From Paludibacteraceae bacterium (GTDB lineage Bacteria > Bacteroidota > Bacteroidia > Bacteroidales > Paludibacteraceae), in NCBI GenBank assembly GCA_017447875.1, contig JAFSMP010000016.1, forward strand, positions 1 to 51,142: 51,142 nt of DNA, given 5' to 3'. The notes under the pieces were generated by a model that searched no databases, was not told where the DNA came from, and saw nothing but the letters and a program-made list of their open reading frames with translations. This document shows, one piece after another, positions 1-8,166 of this stretch (position 1 is the first letter of the stretch; each line of letters starts with the position of its first letter). Made by a program: the position numbers and the translations under genes.

Positions 1-139
1 ATGTCTAAATTTATAGGAAAGCGACTAAGATATTAGGAATATGTCTGAAATGACAGTAACATGTCTATGAAATTAGGACAAATGTCTACTGACGTAGAAA
101 ACTAACAAAAAAAATGTCTACTAAATTTAGGAAAAGACA
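1..139. repeat. Cluster of TGTCT/AGACA repeats, possible insertion-sequence end
   Basis: The hexamer ATGTCT occurs five times, at 1, 41, 61, 82 and 114, and several copies are followed by a TTAGGA-like block. On the minus strand the last unit begins TGTC at 139 and ends AGACA at 115, so it is bounded by short inverted sequences. Multiple subterminal repeats next to a TG...CA tip are typical of IS21-type ends, but no transposase is visible because the window stops here. The array starts exactly where the specificity-subunit gene loses its homology. An alternative is a simple degenerate repeat array. Confidence 0.45.
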
Positions 140-711
140 TCAAACTCTTTCCAATTAGAATGATCTATTTTTAGGCGGGACATTTCCGTATCTTTTATCG
201 CAGATATAGAACTTTGTACGCATAACTCTACATTGCTCATATAATCCTCCATATATTGCCAATCGGGAGAATCGTCTTTTGAGGGAAGAAGGATAATTGC
301 TTTTGCGTAGTTCTCGTTAGTTACTTTATCTGTATAAGCATATTTCGCCTTAAGCACCATTAAAGCTGATCGTATGAATAAAAGGCGTAGCGTATTTGCC
401 TCGAATTTAGGCTCTAATATTTTGGCGGAGTCTCCTACAACACATTGAGACGTTTGATATCCAACATATCCAGAAGAACCGCTACGTGCGACTGTAAGAC
501 ACTCTCCTTTCGATAAAGTATATTTTTTCGTCACGCAATATTCTTTATCTATATACCCTATACATCCAAATTTCTCTTCACCGCTTTGAATAGCAGGTAG
601 AGACCCCGGATGCTCGTAGATTTCTTGTTTGGTAATACCTTTACCACCGATGATTGTAAATAAATCCCCGACGCGAAATTCTTTCCAAGATGTAGTATCT
701 ATCTTTTTCAT
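127..711 (-). CDS. Truncated specificity (S) subunit of the BcgI-like restriction-modification system
   Basis: This is one target-recognition half of a type I/IIB restriction specificity subunit, which directs a methyltransferase-nuclease to its DNA site. The protein opens with 'SWKEFRVGDLFTIIGG', the usual start of a target-recognition domain, and near its end repeats 'NWKEFDVFS' before an abrupt stop. That second block looks like the first residues of a second recognition domain, so the 194-residue product is probably the first half of a protein of about 340-400 residues. The stop codon lies in the repeat array at 1-139. Its start overlaps the end of the methyltransferase gene by 4 nt (ATGA), so the two are translationally coupled. 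A genuine single-domain subunit acting as a dimer is possible but less likely. Confidence 0.8.
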   Translation of the reverse strand: MKKIDTTSWKEFRVGDLFTIIGGKGITKQEIYEHPGSLPAIQSGEEKFGCIGYIDKEYCVTKKYTLSKGECLTVARSGSSGYVGYQTSQCVVGDSAKILEPKFEANTLRLLFIRSALMVLKAKYAYTDKVTNENYAKAIILLPSKDDSPDWQYMEDYMSNVELCVQSSISAIKDTEMSRLKIDHSNWKEFDVFS

Positions 712-2465
712 TTTGATAGGCTGATTTGGGTGGTGCTACCGTTGTCTGATATTTCGCTACTATAGAGGATTTGCTGCAAGAGTTGTTCGTTAAACTCTTT
801 GACGTCAATACCTAGTTTGAACATCTCGTAGTCCATCATTGTCTTAACGAAATCTTCCTCATAGATCTCGAAGGGCTTTTCGGGCATTTGATATGAGAGG
901 TGTTCAGAGGGTTTGAGCCACTGGATAGTATCGCTTCCTTGCTGCTTTTTTATTATCTCTATCCATTCGTCTTCTATTGCTTGCCAACGGTCACGAATGT
1001 CTTGGCGACCTTGGTTCTTAACGGTCTCCAATCCATCATCAGCGATATAACATGCAAAAATCTCTTTATCGTTCTGTGGTTTTTGTGCTTGGAAAATGAA
1101 GACAGATGTTGTTGTGCCCGTGAAGATCTTTTCCGGAAGTTTAATGATTTTAAGAAGCGTATGTTTCTTGAGCAATTTCTTACCACCGCTCTCTTTCTCT
1201 AATTTCTTATCCGGCATGATGAACGCACAGAGCGTATTCGGTTTCACATGTTCAAGAACATTACTTACTATCTCTATACATCCGTATTTGTGCTCAAATG
1301 GCGGGTTCATCAATACCTTTGTAATGCCTTTGGAAGCTATCCATTTACCTGCTTCTTCTTTCCGGCTATCCAGATTCTCCAAGTTTGTCTTTCCGTCCTT
1401 ATGAATAAGCATGTTTGCACAGGCGAGTGCATAAATCTCCGGATCTTTTTCTATACCGTATAATTGTTTTTGCTTGATGTCTTTCGCCTTGTTCGTATTG
1501 TTACCGCCTGCGTCTTTAATCATATTACACATCGCCTTAACGAGGAAAGCACCGCTACCGCATGCTGCGTCTAATACGATATCATCCTTGTCGATATTGA
1601 TCAAGCGGTACATCAAAGATGTAATATGGTCGGGTGTAAAGACTTGCCCTTGGTCTGATTTTCCCTTATATCGGTTAAACTCATTGAAGAAAATCGCCAT
1701 CACATCCTCTCCTTGCCAGAAATCCGAATTGATATTATCCGATATTTCCGTTACGCATTTTATAAAATCATCTATTGCCTCTTGATCGTCCGTGCTATTC
1801 ATCTTGATGCTTGCATAAACATCTAAAAGGAGATTTAACTTGTTATTCTGTTGAATAGCGTCCGCATACGATTTTGAAAGAGTGTCAATGATCGAATTAC
1901 GGAACGTGTTGTATGTCATGCCGGCATCTAATTTGGCTCCGTATCTTTTCGCGACGAGCGCACAGGCAGTAAAAATCATTCGGTGATTAAGATTCTTTAT
2001 GCCAAAATTGAAATGCAATGAATCATTGATGCGCTTTGTGAGAATATATATCTTTTGTTTGTCGATCGTATTCTGCGCAAACAAGCCTAAGTAGTGCTCT
2101 TTATTATGCAATTCTTTCTCATCGGGCAAAAGTTCACCATTTTTATAAACGAGAATATCTATGCCATTATACAGAATGCCTATCACATCTTTATATTTCG
2201 ATTGAGCGACATCGCAATTTTTGAGCAATTCGTTTATCTGCGGCTGTTTGAGATCGCAGTCCTCTTTCTTGACCTCAAGAATAATGGCGGGGAAAGAGGT
2301 CTCATTGGGCAGATACCATCCGTCGGGGCGATAGTTGGCACCCTCGCCTTTGAAACCTAAAGTCTTGAAAGAAGTAAGTTGTCCGACATCGGACTTGGCG
2401 GATTCTGTATCTTGGAAGCCTAAGATTTTCTTGGCATCATCGCGCACCTGATCCTCCGTTCTCAT
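708..2465 (-). CDS. BcgI-like fused restriction nuclease / N6-adenine DNA methyltransferase
   Basis: This is a combined restriction and modification subunit. The N-terminal domain resembles HsdR_N and has a PD-(D/E)XK signature, P47-D48 followed by E64-V-K66. The middle and C-terminal parts form a gamma-type N6-adenine methyltransferase with the SAM site at residues 299-307 (DAACGSGAF), catalytic NPPF at 387-390 and the upstream GQVFTP block at 273-278. Nuclease and methyltransferase in one chain beside a separate S subunit is the layout of type IIB enzymes such as BcgI; 585 residues is close to that family. The start overlaps the preceding membrane-protein gene by ATGA. No separate HsdR gene is visible. 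Activity depends on the specificity subunit, which looks truncated here. Confidence 0.85.
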   Translation of the reverse strand: MRTEDQVRDDAKKILGFQDTESAKSDVGQLTSFKTLGFKGEGANYRPDGWYLPNETSFPAIILEVKKEDCDLKQPQINELLKNCDVAQSKYKDVIGILYNGIDILVYKNGELLPDEKELHNKEHYLGLFAQNTIDKQKIYILTKRINDSLHFNFGIKNLNHRMIFTACALVAKRYGAKLDAGMTYNTFRNSIIDTLSKSYADAIQQNNKLNLLLDVYASIKMNSTDDQEAIDDFIKCVTEISDNINSDFWQGEDVMAIFFNEFNRYKGKSDQGQVFTPDHITSLMYRLINIDKDDIVLDAACGSGAFLVKAMCNMIKDAGGNNTNKAKDIKQKQLYGIEKDPEIYALACANMLIHKDGKTNLENLDSRKEEAGKWIASKGITKVLMNPPFEHKYGCIEIVSNVLEHVKPNTLCAFIMPDKKLEKESGGKKLLKKHTLLKIIKLPEKIFTGTTTSVFIFQAQKPQNDKEIFACYIADDGLETVKNQGRQDIRDRWQAIEDEWIEIIKKQQGSDTIQWLKPSEHLSYQMPEKPFEIYEEDFVKTMMDYEMFKLGIDVKEFNEQLLQQILYSSEISDNGSTTQISLSK

Positions 2466-2962
2466 GGCTTCCTCTCCTCTTTATCGTTCAACGTTTGCGG
2501 TACACTATGATTCCAACATCCGCTGGCGTCCAAGCAGTGGATGAGGGAGATGGCGTCGGGTTGACCTAACTCGGCGGCACGGAGGAGCATGATCTCTGCC
2601 TCATCGACGGGGACGGTATGGATAGAGTCCGGGAAGTTGGGGTCTTGCACGGAGAGGTACGATGCGACCGCGGTGATATAGAGGGCGGTGGGGTCTTCGT
2701 CTTTGTAAGCGAGCGCTGCGTAGTAGCTGAGGCTATCTCCGTTATAGAAGAGCGACCGGCGGATCTGCACAGGCTGCGGTTCGGAGGGGCGCACGCCTTT
2801 CTTATAGCCGGTAAAGACCACTAAGCCCGCAAAGAGGAGAACGAGCAGACACAAAAACAGACGACACGCACAACAATGCGCACCGTCTGAAACGTTGCAA
2901 TTGGTTTGATTTTTCCCTATGTTACAAAATGCAACATGGGGGGGGGTAAAATTGGATATCAT
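2462..2962 (-). CDS. Unknown single-pass membrane protein at the head of the restriction operon
   Basis: I do not recognise this 166-residue protein. A Cys-rich stretch (residues about 29-38) leads into one strong hydrophobic segment (about 34-53) followed by a basic loop, so the C-terminal 110 residues probably lie outside the cytoplasm. That part contains 'EAEIMLLRAAELGQPDAISL', which resembles a Sel1/TPR-like helical pair. The gene is first in the operon, overlaps the methyltransferase by ATGA and has its own promoter (3018-3048). Codons 6-9 contain nine consecutive C residues; a gain or loss of one base would end translation within about ten codons. The role is unknown; a link to restriction is inferred only from coupling. 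Confidence 0.65.
   Translation of the reverse strand: MISNFTPPHVAFCNIGKNQTNCNVSDGAHCCACRLFLCLLVLLFAGLVVFTGYKKGVRPSEPQPVQIRRSLFYNGDSLSYYAALAYKDEDPTALYITAVASYLSVQDPNFPDSIHTVPVDEAEIMLLRAAELGQPDAISLIHCLDASGCWNHSVPQTLNDKEERKP
2938..2946. repeat. Homopolymer G9 (C9 on the coding strand), possible phase-variation tract
   Basis: Nine consecutive G on the plus strand are nine C in the coding strand of the first gene of the restriction operon, spanning the codons for T-P-P-H. Read directly, a C10 variant would stop after about five more codons and a C8 variant after about seven. Tracts of this length are known slippage sites in other bacteria; whether this one varies is untested. Confidence 0.6.
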
Positions 2963-3017
2963 ATTTTTAATTATGGTTTTTTATCGATTTTTTAATGCTT
3001 TGCACACAAAAAGTGCG

Positions 3018-3048
3018 CAAAATTACAAAGAAAATTTGATATATGCAA
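3018..3048 (-). promoter_or_regulatory. Bacteroidota-type promoter of the restriction operon
   Basis: The minus strand has TTG at 3048-3046, a 20-nt spacer and TAATTTTG at 3025-3018, matching the -33/-7 pattern of the Bacteroidota primary sigma factor. It lies about 55 nt upstream of the membrane-protein start. Confidence 0.7.
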
Positions 3049-3068
3049 GTTTTTTCTATAAAAAAACG

Positions 3069-3104
3069 ATTAGGGATTAGGGAATTAGAGATTAGGGGAT
3101 AGGG
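3069..3104. repeat. Degenerate short tandem repeat (GATTAGG-like, intergenic)
   Basis: Five imperfect copies of a 7-8 nt unit related to GATTAGG lie between two transcription units. It is one member of the short-period repeat family that occurs throughout the window. Confidence 0.7.
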
Positions 3105-3329
3105 CTTACGGCCACAAAATGTGACCGAAATGAAAAGAAAAGAAATTCGCTGCAAAGGTACTGCTTTTCTACGAAACACATAGCCCGTGATGACGGGTCG
3201 TGTGGGGTATAGGATATTATACTGCGCAATAAAACACTGTTTTTATGATGAAATGTGGTTAAAAAATAGAGATTTCAACTATTTATCGGCATATTTTTGC
3301 CTATTTTTAGTTGAAATCTTTAATTTTCC

Positions 3330-3360
3330 TTGCATATTTCATAAATTATTTGTACCTTTG
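3330..3360 (+). promoter_or_regulatory. Bacteroidota-type promoter of the AAA ATPase gene
   Basis: TTG at 3330-3332, a 20-nt spacer and TACCTTTG at 3353-3360. The gene starts 29 nt further on, giving a short leader of about 20 nt. Confidence 0.8.
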
Positions 3361-3389
3361 CAGCGATTTTTGACAAAACCCTTTCAATT

Positions 3390-4814
3390 ATGCTAATCGG
3401 ACGAGAAAGACAACAGCAGGAATTGCTGGAATTGTTAGAGAGAGACGAGTCGCAATTCTGTGCCATCTACGGCAGACGTCGTGTAGGAAAAACGTATTTG
3501 GTGAAGCAGACTTTTCAGAATCAGTTTGCTTTTGTGCACACGGGACTTTGCGAAGCCACAAAAGAAGAACAACTGTGGGAATTCCGAGAGTCTTTGCGCA
3601 GTGCGGGTCTAAAGAAATGCAAGTTGCCGAAAACATGGTTTGAGGCGTTTCACATGCTGCAAGACTATTTGTCCACGCTTCCTCAGGCAAAAAAAATCGT
3701 ATTCATTGATGAATTGCCCTGGTTAGATACGCCGAAGAGCCGCTTCTTACCTGCCTTTGAGCATTTTTGGAACGGTTGGGCGAATATGCGCGATGATATC
3801 TTCTTGATCGTCTGCGGTAGCGCTACTTCGTGGATTTTGGAGAATATCGTCAATAATCATGGCGGGTTGCACAATCGTCTGACGCGTAGGATTCATTTGC
3901 AACCTTTCTCGCTGCACGAATGTGAACGGTACATGCAGTCGAACAACATTCTGCTTTCGCGCAAGGATATGGCCGAGGCATATATGATCATGGGCGGAGT
4001 GCCATATTATTGGAGTTATCTCAGACGAGGCGAATCGCTCAGTCAGAACATTGACCGTATCTTCTTTGCGCAAGATGCACCACTACATGATGAATTCAAA
4101 GCGCTATATAAATCCCTTTTCAAACGCTCGGAAATATATTTACAGATCGTGGAGTCGCTTACTAAAAGGCGTGCAGGTCTGCTGCGGGAAGAGATTCTGC
4201 GAGAGACAGGTTTGGATGACAACGAAGCATTCCAACGTGCGTTGCGGGAATTGGAAGAGTGCAGCTTTATACGCAAATACAATATGTATGAATATAAAGC
4301 CAAAAATGCTTTATACCAGTTGATTGACAACTTCACATTATTCCATTATCAGCATATAGCCGCTAATGTACCGCAAGATGAGCACTATTGGTCAAGCCGA
4401 AGAATGTCCGGAGACTTGGATGCGTGGGCCGGTCTGGCGTTTGAACGCCTTTGCCTATTACATGCACCGCAAATCAAGCATGCGCTAGGAATATCCGGTG
4501 TAGTATGTACTTTCTATTCATGGACCTATAAGCCCGGCAAAGACGAACAAACGGAAGGCTTCCACATAGATATGCTTATTGACCGAGATGACCAAATCAT
4601 CAATATCTGCGAAATGAAATTTACGGAGGACGAATATGTGGTTAAAGCGGATGATGATCGGTTGCTTCGTCGGCGTATCGCACGTTTCATCGCAAAGACT
4701 GAGACAAAAAAGACAATCCACCCTATCCTCATCACCACTTATGGTTTGTCGCGCAACGGATATGCGTCTGTTTACCAACGCACCATTACTTTAGACGACT
4801 TGTTTCATGAATAA
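3390..4814 (+). CDS. Archaeal-type AAA ATPase with nuclease-like C-terminal domain
   Basis: This is a 474-residue ATPase of the ATPase_2/DUF234 type, a family widespread in Bacteroidales whose cellular role is poorly defined. The Walker A motif is 'GRRRVGKTYL' near residue 28 and Walker B is 'KIVFIDELPW' near residue 105, followed by an arginine-rich sensor region (LTRRIHL). After a winged-helix-like middle (residues about 240-320), the C-terminal part has 'FHIDMLIDRDD...NICEMKF', a spacing of D and E-x-K that fits a PD-(D/E)XK nuclease fold. It stands alone between its own promoter and a strong terminator. Such proteins often accompany mobile regions, but nothing here shows a partner. Confidence 0.8.
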   Translation: MLIGRERQQQELLELLERDESQFCAIYGRRRVGKTYLVKQTFQNQFAFVHTGLCEATKEEQLWEFRESLRSAGLKKCKLPKTWFEAFHMLQDYLSTLPQAKKIVFIDELPWLDTPKSRFLPAFEHFWNGWANMRDDIFLIVCGSATSWILENIVNNHGGLHNRLTRRIHLQPFSLHECERYMQSNNILLSRKDMAEAYMIMGGVPYYWSYLRRGESLSQNIDRIFFAQDAPLHDEFKALYKSLFKRSEIYLQIVESLTKRRAGLLREEILRETGLDDNEAFQRALRELEECSFIRKYNMYEYKAKNALYQLIDNFTLFHYQHIAANVPQDEHYWSSRRMSGDLDAWAGLAFERLCLLHAPQIKHALGISGVVCTFYSWTYKPGKDEQTEGFHIDMLIDRDDQIINICEMKFTEDEYVVKADDDRLLRRRIARFIAKTETKKTIHPILITTYGLSRNGYASVYQRTITLDDLFHE

Positions 4815-4815
4815 G

Positions 4816-4846
4816 CAAATGCCGACCTGATGAGGGTCGGCATTTG
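4816..4846. terminator. Bidirectional hairpin between convergent genes
   Basis: A perfect 12-bp stem (CAAATGCCGACC with its complement) and a 7-nt loop start two bases after the ATPase stop codon. The facing gene ends at 4860, so it can serve both. There is no long T run. Confidence 0.7.
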
Positions 4847-4859
4847 TGTGAATAGAAGC

Positions 4860-5081
4860 CTATGCAATCGGAGATCCCATAAATGCGATAGCTCGTTGAA
4901 TGGTACTCTTGGTAACCGCAAAACGGTACGAAATTTCCACGTTACTCATCTCCGGATGAGCCAAATGGAATGCATAATACTCCATCCAGCCAGACAAATG
5001 AGGTGCTAAACCGAATTCACGCTGGAGCATGTTCAACTCTCCGTTTTCATTTTTGCTAAGCAAATATTCATATTTTGTCAT
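4860..5081 (-). CDS. Small HTH-like protein of unknown function
   Basis: This 73-residue protein begins at an ATG at 5081 ('MTKYEYLLSK'). A longer reading frame extends to 5195, but its extra part runs through a palindromic element and a terminator hairpin, so I prefer the internal start. Residues about 45-68 ('MSNVEISYRFAVTKSTIQRA') read like a helix-turn-helix, with the serine/threonine-rich recognition helix of a phage or plasmid regulator. The middle, 'GLAPHLSGWMEYYAFHLAHP', is aromatic-rich. No promoter was identified. The function is unknown; a small DNA-binding protein is the most that can be suggested. Confidence 0.5.
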   Translation of the reverse strand: MTKYEYLLSKNENGELNMLQREFGLAPHLSGWMEYYAFHLAHPEMSNVEISYRFAVTKSTIQRAIAFMGSPIA

Positions 5082-5089
5082 AAAGTACA

Positions 5090-5138
5090 CCGGAAGGCGG
5101 GAATGCTCGGGACAACCTGTCCCTGAGTGTGCCTCCGG
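5090..5138. repeat. Branched palindromic element
   Basis: Nested inverted repeats: an outer CCGG-AGGC/GCCTCCGG pair at 5090-5098 and 5131-5138, and an inner CTCGGGACA/TGTCCC-TGAG hairpin with the loop ACC at 5106-5127. It lies just upstream of the small HTH gene and looks like a repetitive extragenic palindrome or a structured leader. Confidence 0.5.
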
Positions 5139-5149
5139 CATACTTACGG

Positions 5150-5186
5150 AAAAAAGCGACTCACGCTGAACGTGAACCGCTTTTTT
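5150..5186 (-). terminator. Intrinsic terminator downstream of the secreted-protein operon
   Basis: AAAAAAGCG pairs with CGCTTTTTT and TCACG pairs with CGTGA around a 5-nt loop. The minus-strand copy ends in a T6 run. It follows the 932-residue protein gene by about 170 nt; the 172 nt between hold nothing else that I can identify. Confidence 0.75.
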
Positions 5187-5358
5187 GAATAGCAATAAGT
5201 TGTTAGTTTACGAAATGATCAGGTCATTTTTGGCGCTATTGTCCACACCAAATGGTGTGCCTGCTGCACCGCTGGCGCAGAGAACGGATGCAGGATTCAT
5301 GGGAATGGTCTCCACTATCGGAGAGAAATATACTCGTCTCATAACATTTACCATTTTG

Positions 5359-8157
5359 TCATTTACCATTTACTATTTGTCCTATTGCATTATAGGTCTT
5401 CCCGTCACGGATAATGAAGAGCTGACCATTACGGATGACCTTATTGATGATTGGTGATTGGTCATTGGTAATTTGCTCTATGCCTGTCGGACTCTGCGGT
5501 GCGTTGGCATTACCGATACGCAGTTGGCGGCGACCGGGAACATAAGACGGTCCTTGCGGTTCGGAGCTTACTTCGCTCATATCCACATACGCACGGTACT
5601 CACGGATCTTGACATTGCTACCGGCTTTGGTGAACATGTTGTTATAGGTGACATACATACCCGGTGTAATCGCGGTCATGTCGGCATACACGCCATAGAC
5701 GCCGTTTCCGTCATTGCCGGCTGCGGTATAATCGCCACTATAGTTACAAACGAGTTCGCTGCCTTCGGGTACATAGAAATACGGTTGGCCGGCTTCGAGT
5801 GCGCCCACGTGCTCTTGGAGATAGATCTCAGCCGGTTCAGCAGCCGTTCCTCCTGCTTTGTAGAGCATGGTATAGAAGGTTGCACCGGTGTACGAATCAA
5901 TCTGATAGGGGTAGCAGAGCGTATTGAGGTTCATATGCTCGTGGGTACGGGTGTACTGCAGAACCGCCGGTTTCTTGAGGTAGGTCACACGGATAGAATG
6001 GCAATAGAAATCGCCCGGAGTCTGCTGTGCAAACGTTAGTTCCGATTCGCGTACTTCGCCGCAAGACCATGTGGTTTCATTCTTTTGCTCAGATTCTTGC
6101 AAGGTGCTTACTTGTACGTCACTGCTGTTGGTAATGAGCAGATCCAGGAAATTCGTACCTCCGTTCAGGTTGCCTTTCTTATTCCAAACGAAGACTACTT
6201 CGCTGATATACGAATCAGCAGGTACTTCCACTTTGAGGCTGGTGATGCCATATTGCGACTGCATGCGTACACCACGGTTCTCCGAGGCAGGAGAGATGGT
6301 ATTGTTATTGGCATTGGAGAACGAAGCAGTTACTTCGCCCTCGGTGAAGGTCGGGTTCTTTGAAGCCTCAAAGTCCGTAAAGACGAGTCCTTTGACACCT
6401 TCGCCTTCCGCGTCTTCTACCAAAGCCGCTACATTCAGATCTTTGACATCGAGGTACTTGCCGTCGGTTTCGCTCCACCAGAACAGTTTGACAGAAACGG
6501 TTCCTTTCAGACCTTGCAATGCAGCCTCTTCGGAGAGGTTAACAACACGCTTCATATCGGAGGTACCATAAGTATTCGGGCCAACCACATCCAATGTCTT
6601 GATCACTTCGCCGTTGTTGTAGATCTTCACTTGGTAATACGCATCTCCGGCATCCGACAATACGTCCGAGGTGAGCATTTTGAGCGATACCTGTTTACCT
6701 AATTCGGCTGTCATATCGAAACCGTAGTAGCAACGCTCGTCCAGTGCATTCACGTATTCATCTGTAGCATAGATATAGTTGCGGTAGTTAGGGGTACCGT
6801 TGTTTGCATAACATTCCTGCATACCGCCATTATACCAATAGAGTTTGCGACCTTTGTTGGTCAATGAATTCTGCGAACCGAAGTTTTGGGTAACCGTGAT
6901 GCCTTCTACAGAAGGATCCACCAACGCGTCATCGGAAACGGCATAGCCGGAAACTTCCGTATCGGAGGAAGTAGTCACTTCGGTATCCACCGTACGGGTC
7001 AGACCGAACGTCTGCGTACCGTCAGTGATATGCGAAACAATCGCTTTTACCTGCAAGTCTTTGATAGCTACGTACTGCGCGCTGGCGGTGTTCCAGAAGA
7101 ACAGCTTAACGGTAATGGTACCGGTTAAGTCCTGCAAGGACGCATCTTTAGCGATACCTATGCTGCGCTTCATGTCGGAGGTAGTAGCCGTAGCTTCTAC
7201 TTCATCAAAGGTACGAAGCAACACACCGTTATTATAGATTTTCACTACATAGTGCGTATTACTGTTACTTTTCAATACGTCGGAGACAAGACGCTGGAGA
7301 GATAGTTTATAGCCATCTGCTACCGTCAGATCAAAACTGAAATAGATACCATCGTTGAGTTCGGTGAAGACATCCGTTCCTATTTGGTTGCGGTAGTTCT
7401 TGACGCCTTTATCTACATAGCAGTTTTTGCTTGCTGTACCATCGTACCAATAGATAGCACGACCTTTATTGGTCAATACGTTAGCGCTCGGATAGTTCAT
7501 CGCCACGCTGATACCTGCTACCGACGGATCTACCAATACATCTTCTGCTACGGCGTAACCTGAAGCCAGCTCATCACTTGAAATGGAAGTAACGGATGCT
7601 ACCTCGCGGGTCACACCGAAAGCAACAGCCGCAGGGTCATCAGGGAAGGAAATTTCAAAGCCGGCGAAGAAAAAGTCGTTGTTGTAACTCGTCAGGTAAT
7701 ACACTCCGGCTTCATCCAGCGCTACCGTCCAAACTGGCGTGGAGCCAGGTTGTTTGGCATAAGCGGCTTCATCGGTAATCACATTATCCGCCTTGGATAC
7801 ATAGATACCGCGCTCTGCATCGCTAAAGGTGTAGAATGTCACCGAGCAAGGACCGCTAACCTTGAAAGCCAAACGGTCTTGTGCGTTTTTCAAACGGAGC
7901 GAGTTCAGATGAGTTCCGCCGGCAAAGGAAATATTTCCTTTGTTGGTAGCTACCGCGTTGGCTGTCGGAGCAAAGATTTGCCCGTCCGCATAGAGTGTAT
8001 TGGCAACGAGTTTATCAACGCCATTGTTCGTAATGTCATCGGCAATGAATACATAGTCGTAATCGATTGCCACGAGATCGTCCACGGTGGCAGCTTTCGC
8101 CCCCATGCTGCATACTGCCATCAGCAGCCATGCAACTAATTTCAGATAGTTTCTCAT
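5359..8157 (-). CDS. Large secreted surface protein with tandem duplicated domain and shared C-terminal module
   Basis: I do not recognise a catalytic domain in this 932-residue protein. A signal peptide (residues 1-22) is followed by an N-terminal beta-rich domain, then two copies of an approximately 195-residue unit (about 180-374 and 384-580). Each copy carries 'SGYAV...D.LVDPSV.GI', 'LTNKGR..YWY.G' and 'SDMKR', and resembles a carbohydrate-binding or adhesive beta-sandwich. Further beta-rich regions lead to the C-terminal module 'NGQLFIIRDGKTY', shared with two neighbouring products and probably a secretion or anchoring tail. The linker before it ('EQITNDQSPIIN') and the last residues (VNGK) are encoded by short tandem repeats. 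The gene lies 9 nt after the acetylesterase gene, presumably in one operon. Confidence 0.75.
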   Translation of the reverse strand: MRNYLKLVAWLLMAVCSMGAKAATVDDLVAIDYDYVFIADDITNNGVDKLVANTLYADGQIFAPTANAVATNKGNISFAGGTHLNSLRLKNAQDRLAFKVSGPCSVTFYTFSDAERGIYVSKADNVITDEAAYAKQPGSTPVWTVALDEAGVYYLTSYNNDFFFAGFEISFPDDPAAVAFGVTREVASVTSISSDELASGYAVAEDVLVDPSVAGISVAMNYPSANVLTNKGRAIYWYDGTASKNCYVDKGVKNYRNQIGTDVFTELNDGIYFSFDLTVADGYKLSLQRLVSDVLKSNSNTHYVVKIYNNGVLLRTFDEVEATATTSDMKRSIGIAKDASLQDLTGTITVKLFFWNTASAQYVAIKDLQVKAIVSHITDGTQTFGLTRTVDTEVTTSSDTEVSGYAVSDDALVDPSVEGITVTQNFGSQNSLTNKGRKLYWYNGGMQECYANNGTPNYRNYIYATDEYVNALDERCYYGFDMTAELGKQVSLKMLTSDVLSDAGDAYYQVKIYNNGEVIKTLDVVGPNTYGTSDMKRVVNLSEEAALQGLKGTVSVKLFWWSETDGKYLDVKDLNVAALVEDAEGEGVKGLVFTDFEASKNPTFTEGEVTASFSNANNNTISPASENRGVRMQSQYGITSLKVEVPADSYISEVVFVWNKKGNLNGGTNFLDLLITNSSDVQVSTLQESEQKNETTWSCGEVRESELTFAQQTPGDFYCHSIRVTYLKKPAVLQYTRTHEHMNLNTLCYPYQIDSYTGATFYTMLYKAGGTAAEPAEIYLQEHVGALEAGQPYFYVPEGSELVCNYSGDYTAAGNDGNGVYGVYADMTAITPGMYVTYNNMFTKAGSNVKIREYRAYVDMSEVSSEPQGPSYVPGRRQLRIGNANAPQSPTGIEQITNDQSPIINKVIRNGQLFIIRDGKTYNAIGQIVNGK
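5446..5474. repeat. In-frame short tandem repeat encoding the TNDQSPIIN linker
   Basis: The coding strand carries near-copies of AATGACC/AATCACC. The repeat sits precisely between the body of the 932-residue protein and its C-terminal module. A related array (TTTACCAT units) spans its stop codon at about 5347-5382. Confidence 0.75.
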
Positions 8158-8166
8158 GAATAATAG

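Noticed and set aside
1-139. CRISPR array at the left edge
   Set aside because: The repeated unit is short and imperfect, the spacing is irregular (20-40 nt) and there are no cas genes.
3153-3160. Additional promoter (TACCTTTG, minus strand) upstream of the restriction operon
   Set aside because: The -7 box is good but no TTG lies 19-21 nt upstream, and the promoter at 3018-3048 is complete and closer to the gene.
2967-3179. Seventy-codon minus-strand frame upstream of the restriction operon
   Set aside because: It spans the promoter and the GATTAGG repeat array and encodes a low-complexity sequence.
3183-3196. CCCGT-GATG-ACGGG hairpin as a terminator
   Set aside because: The stem has only 5 bp, there is no T run, and no gene ends next to it.
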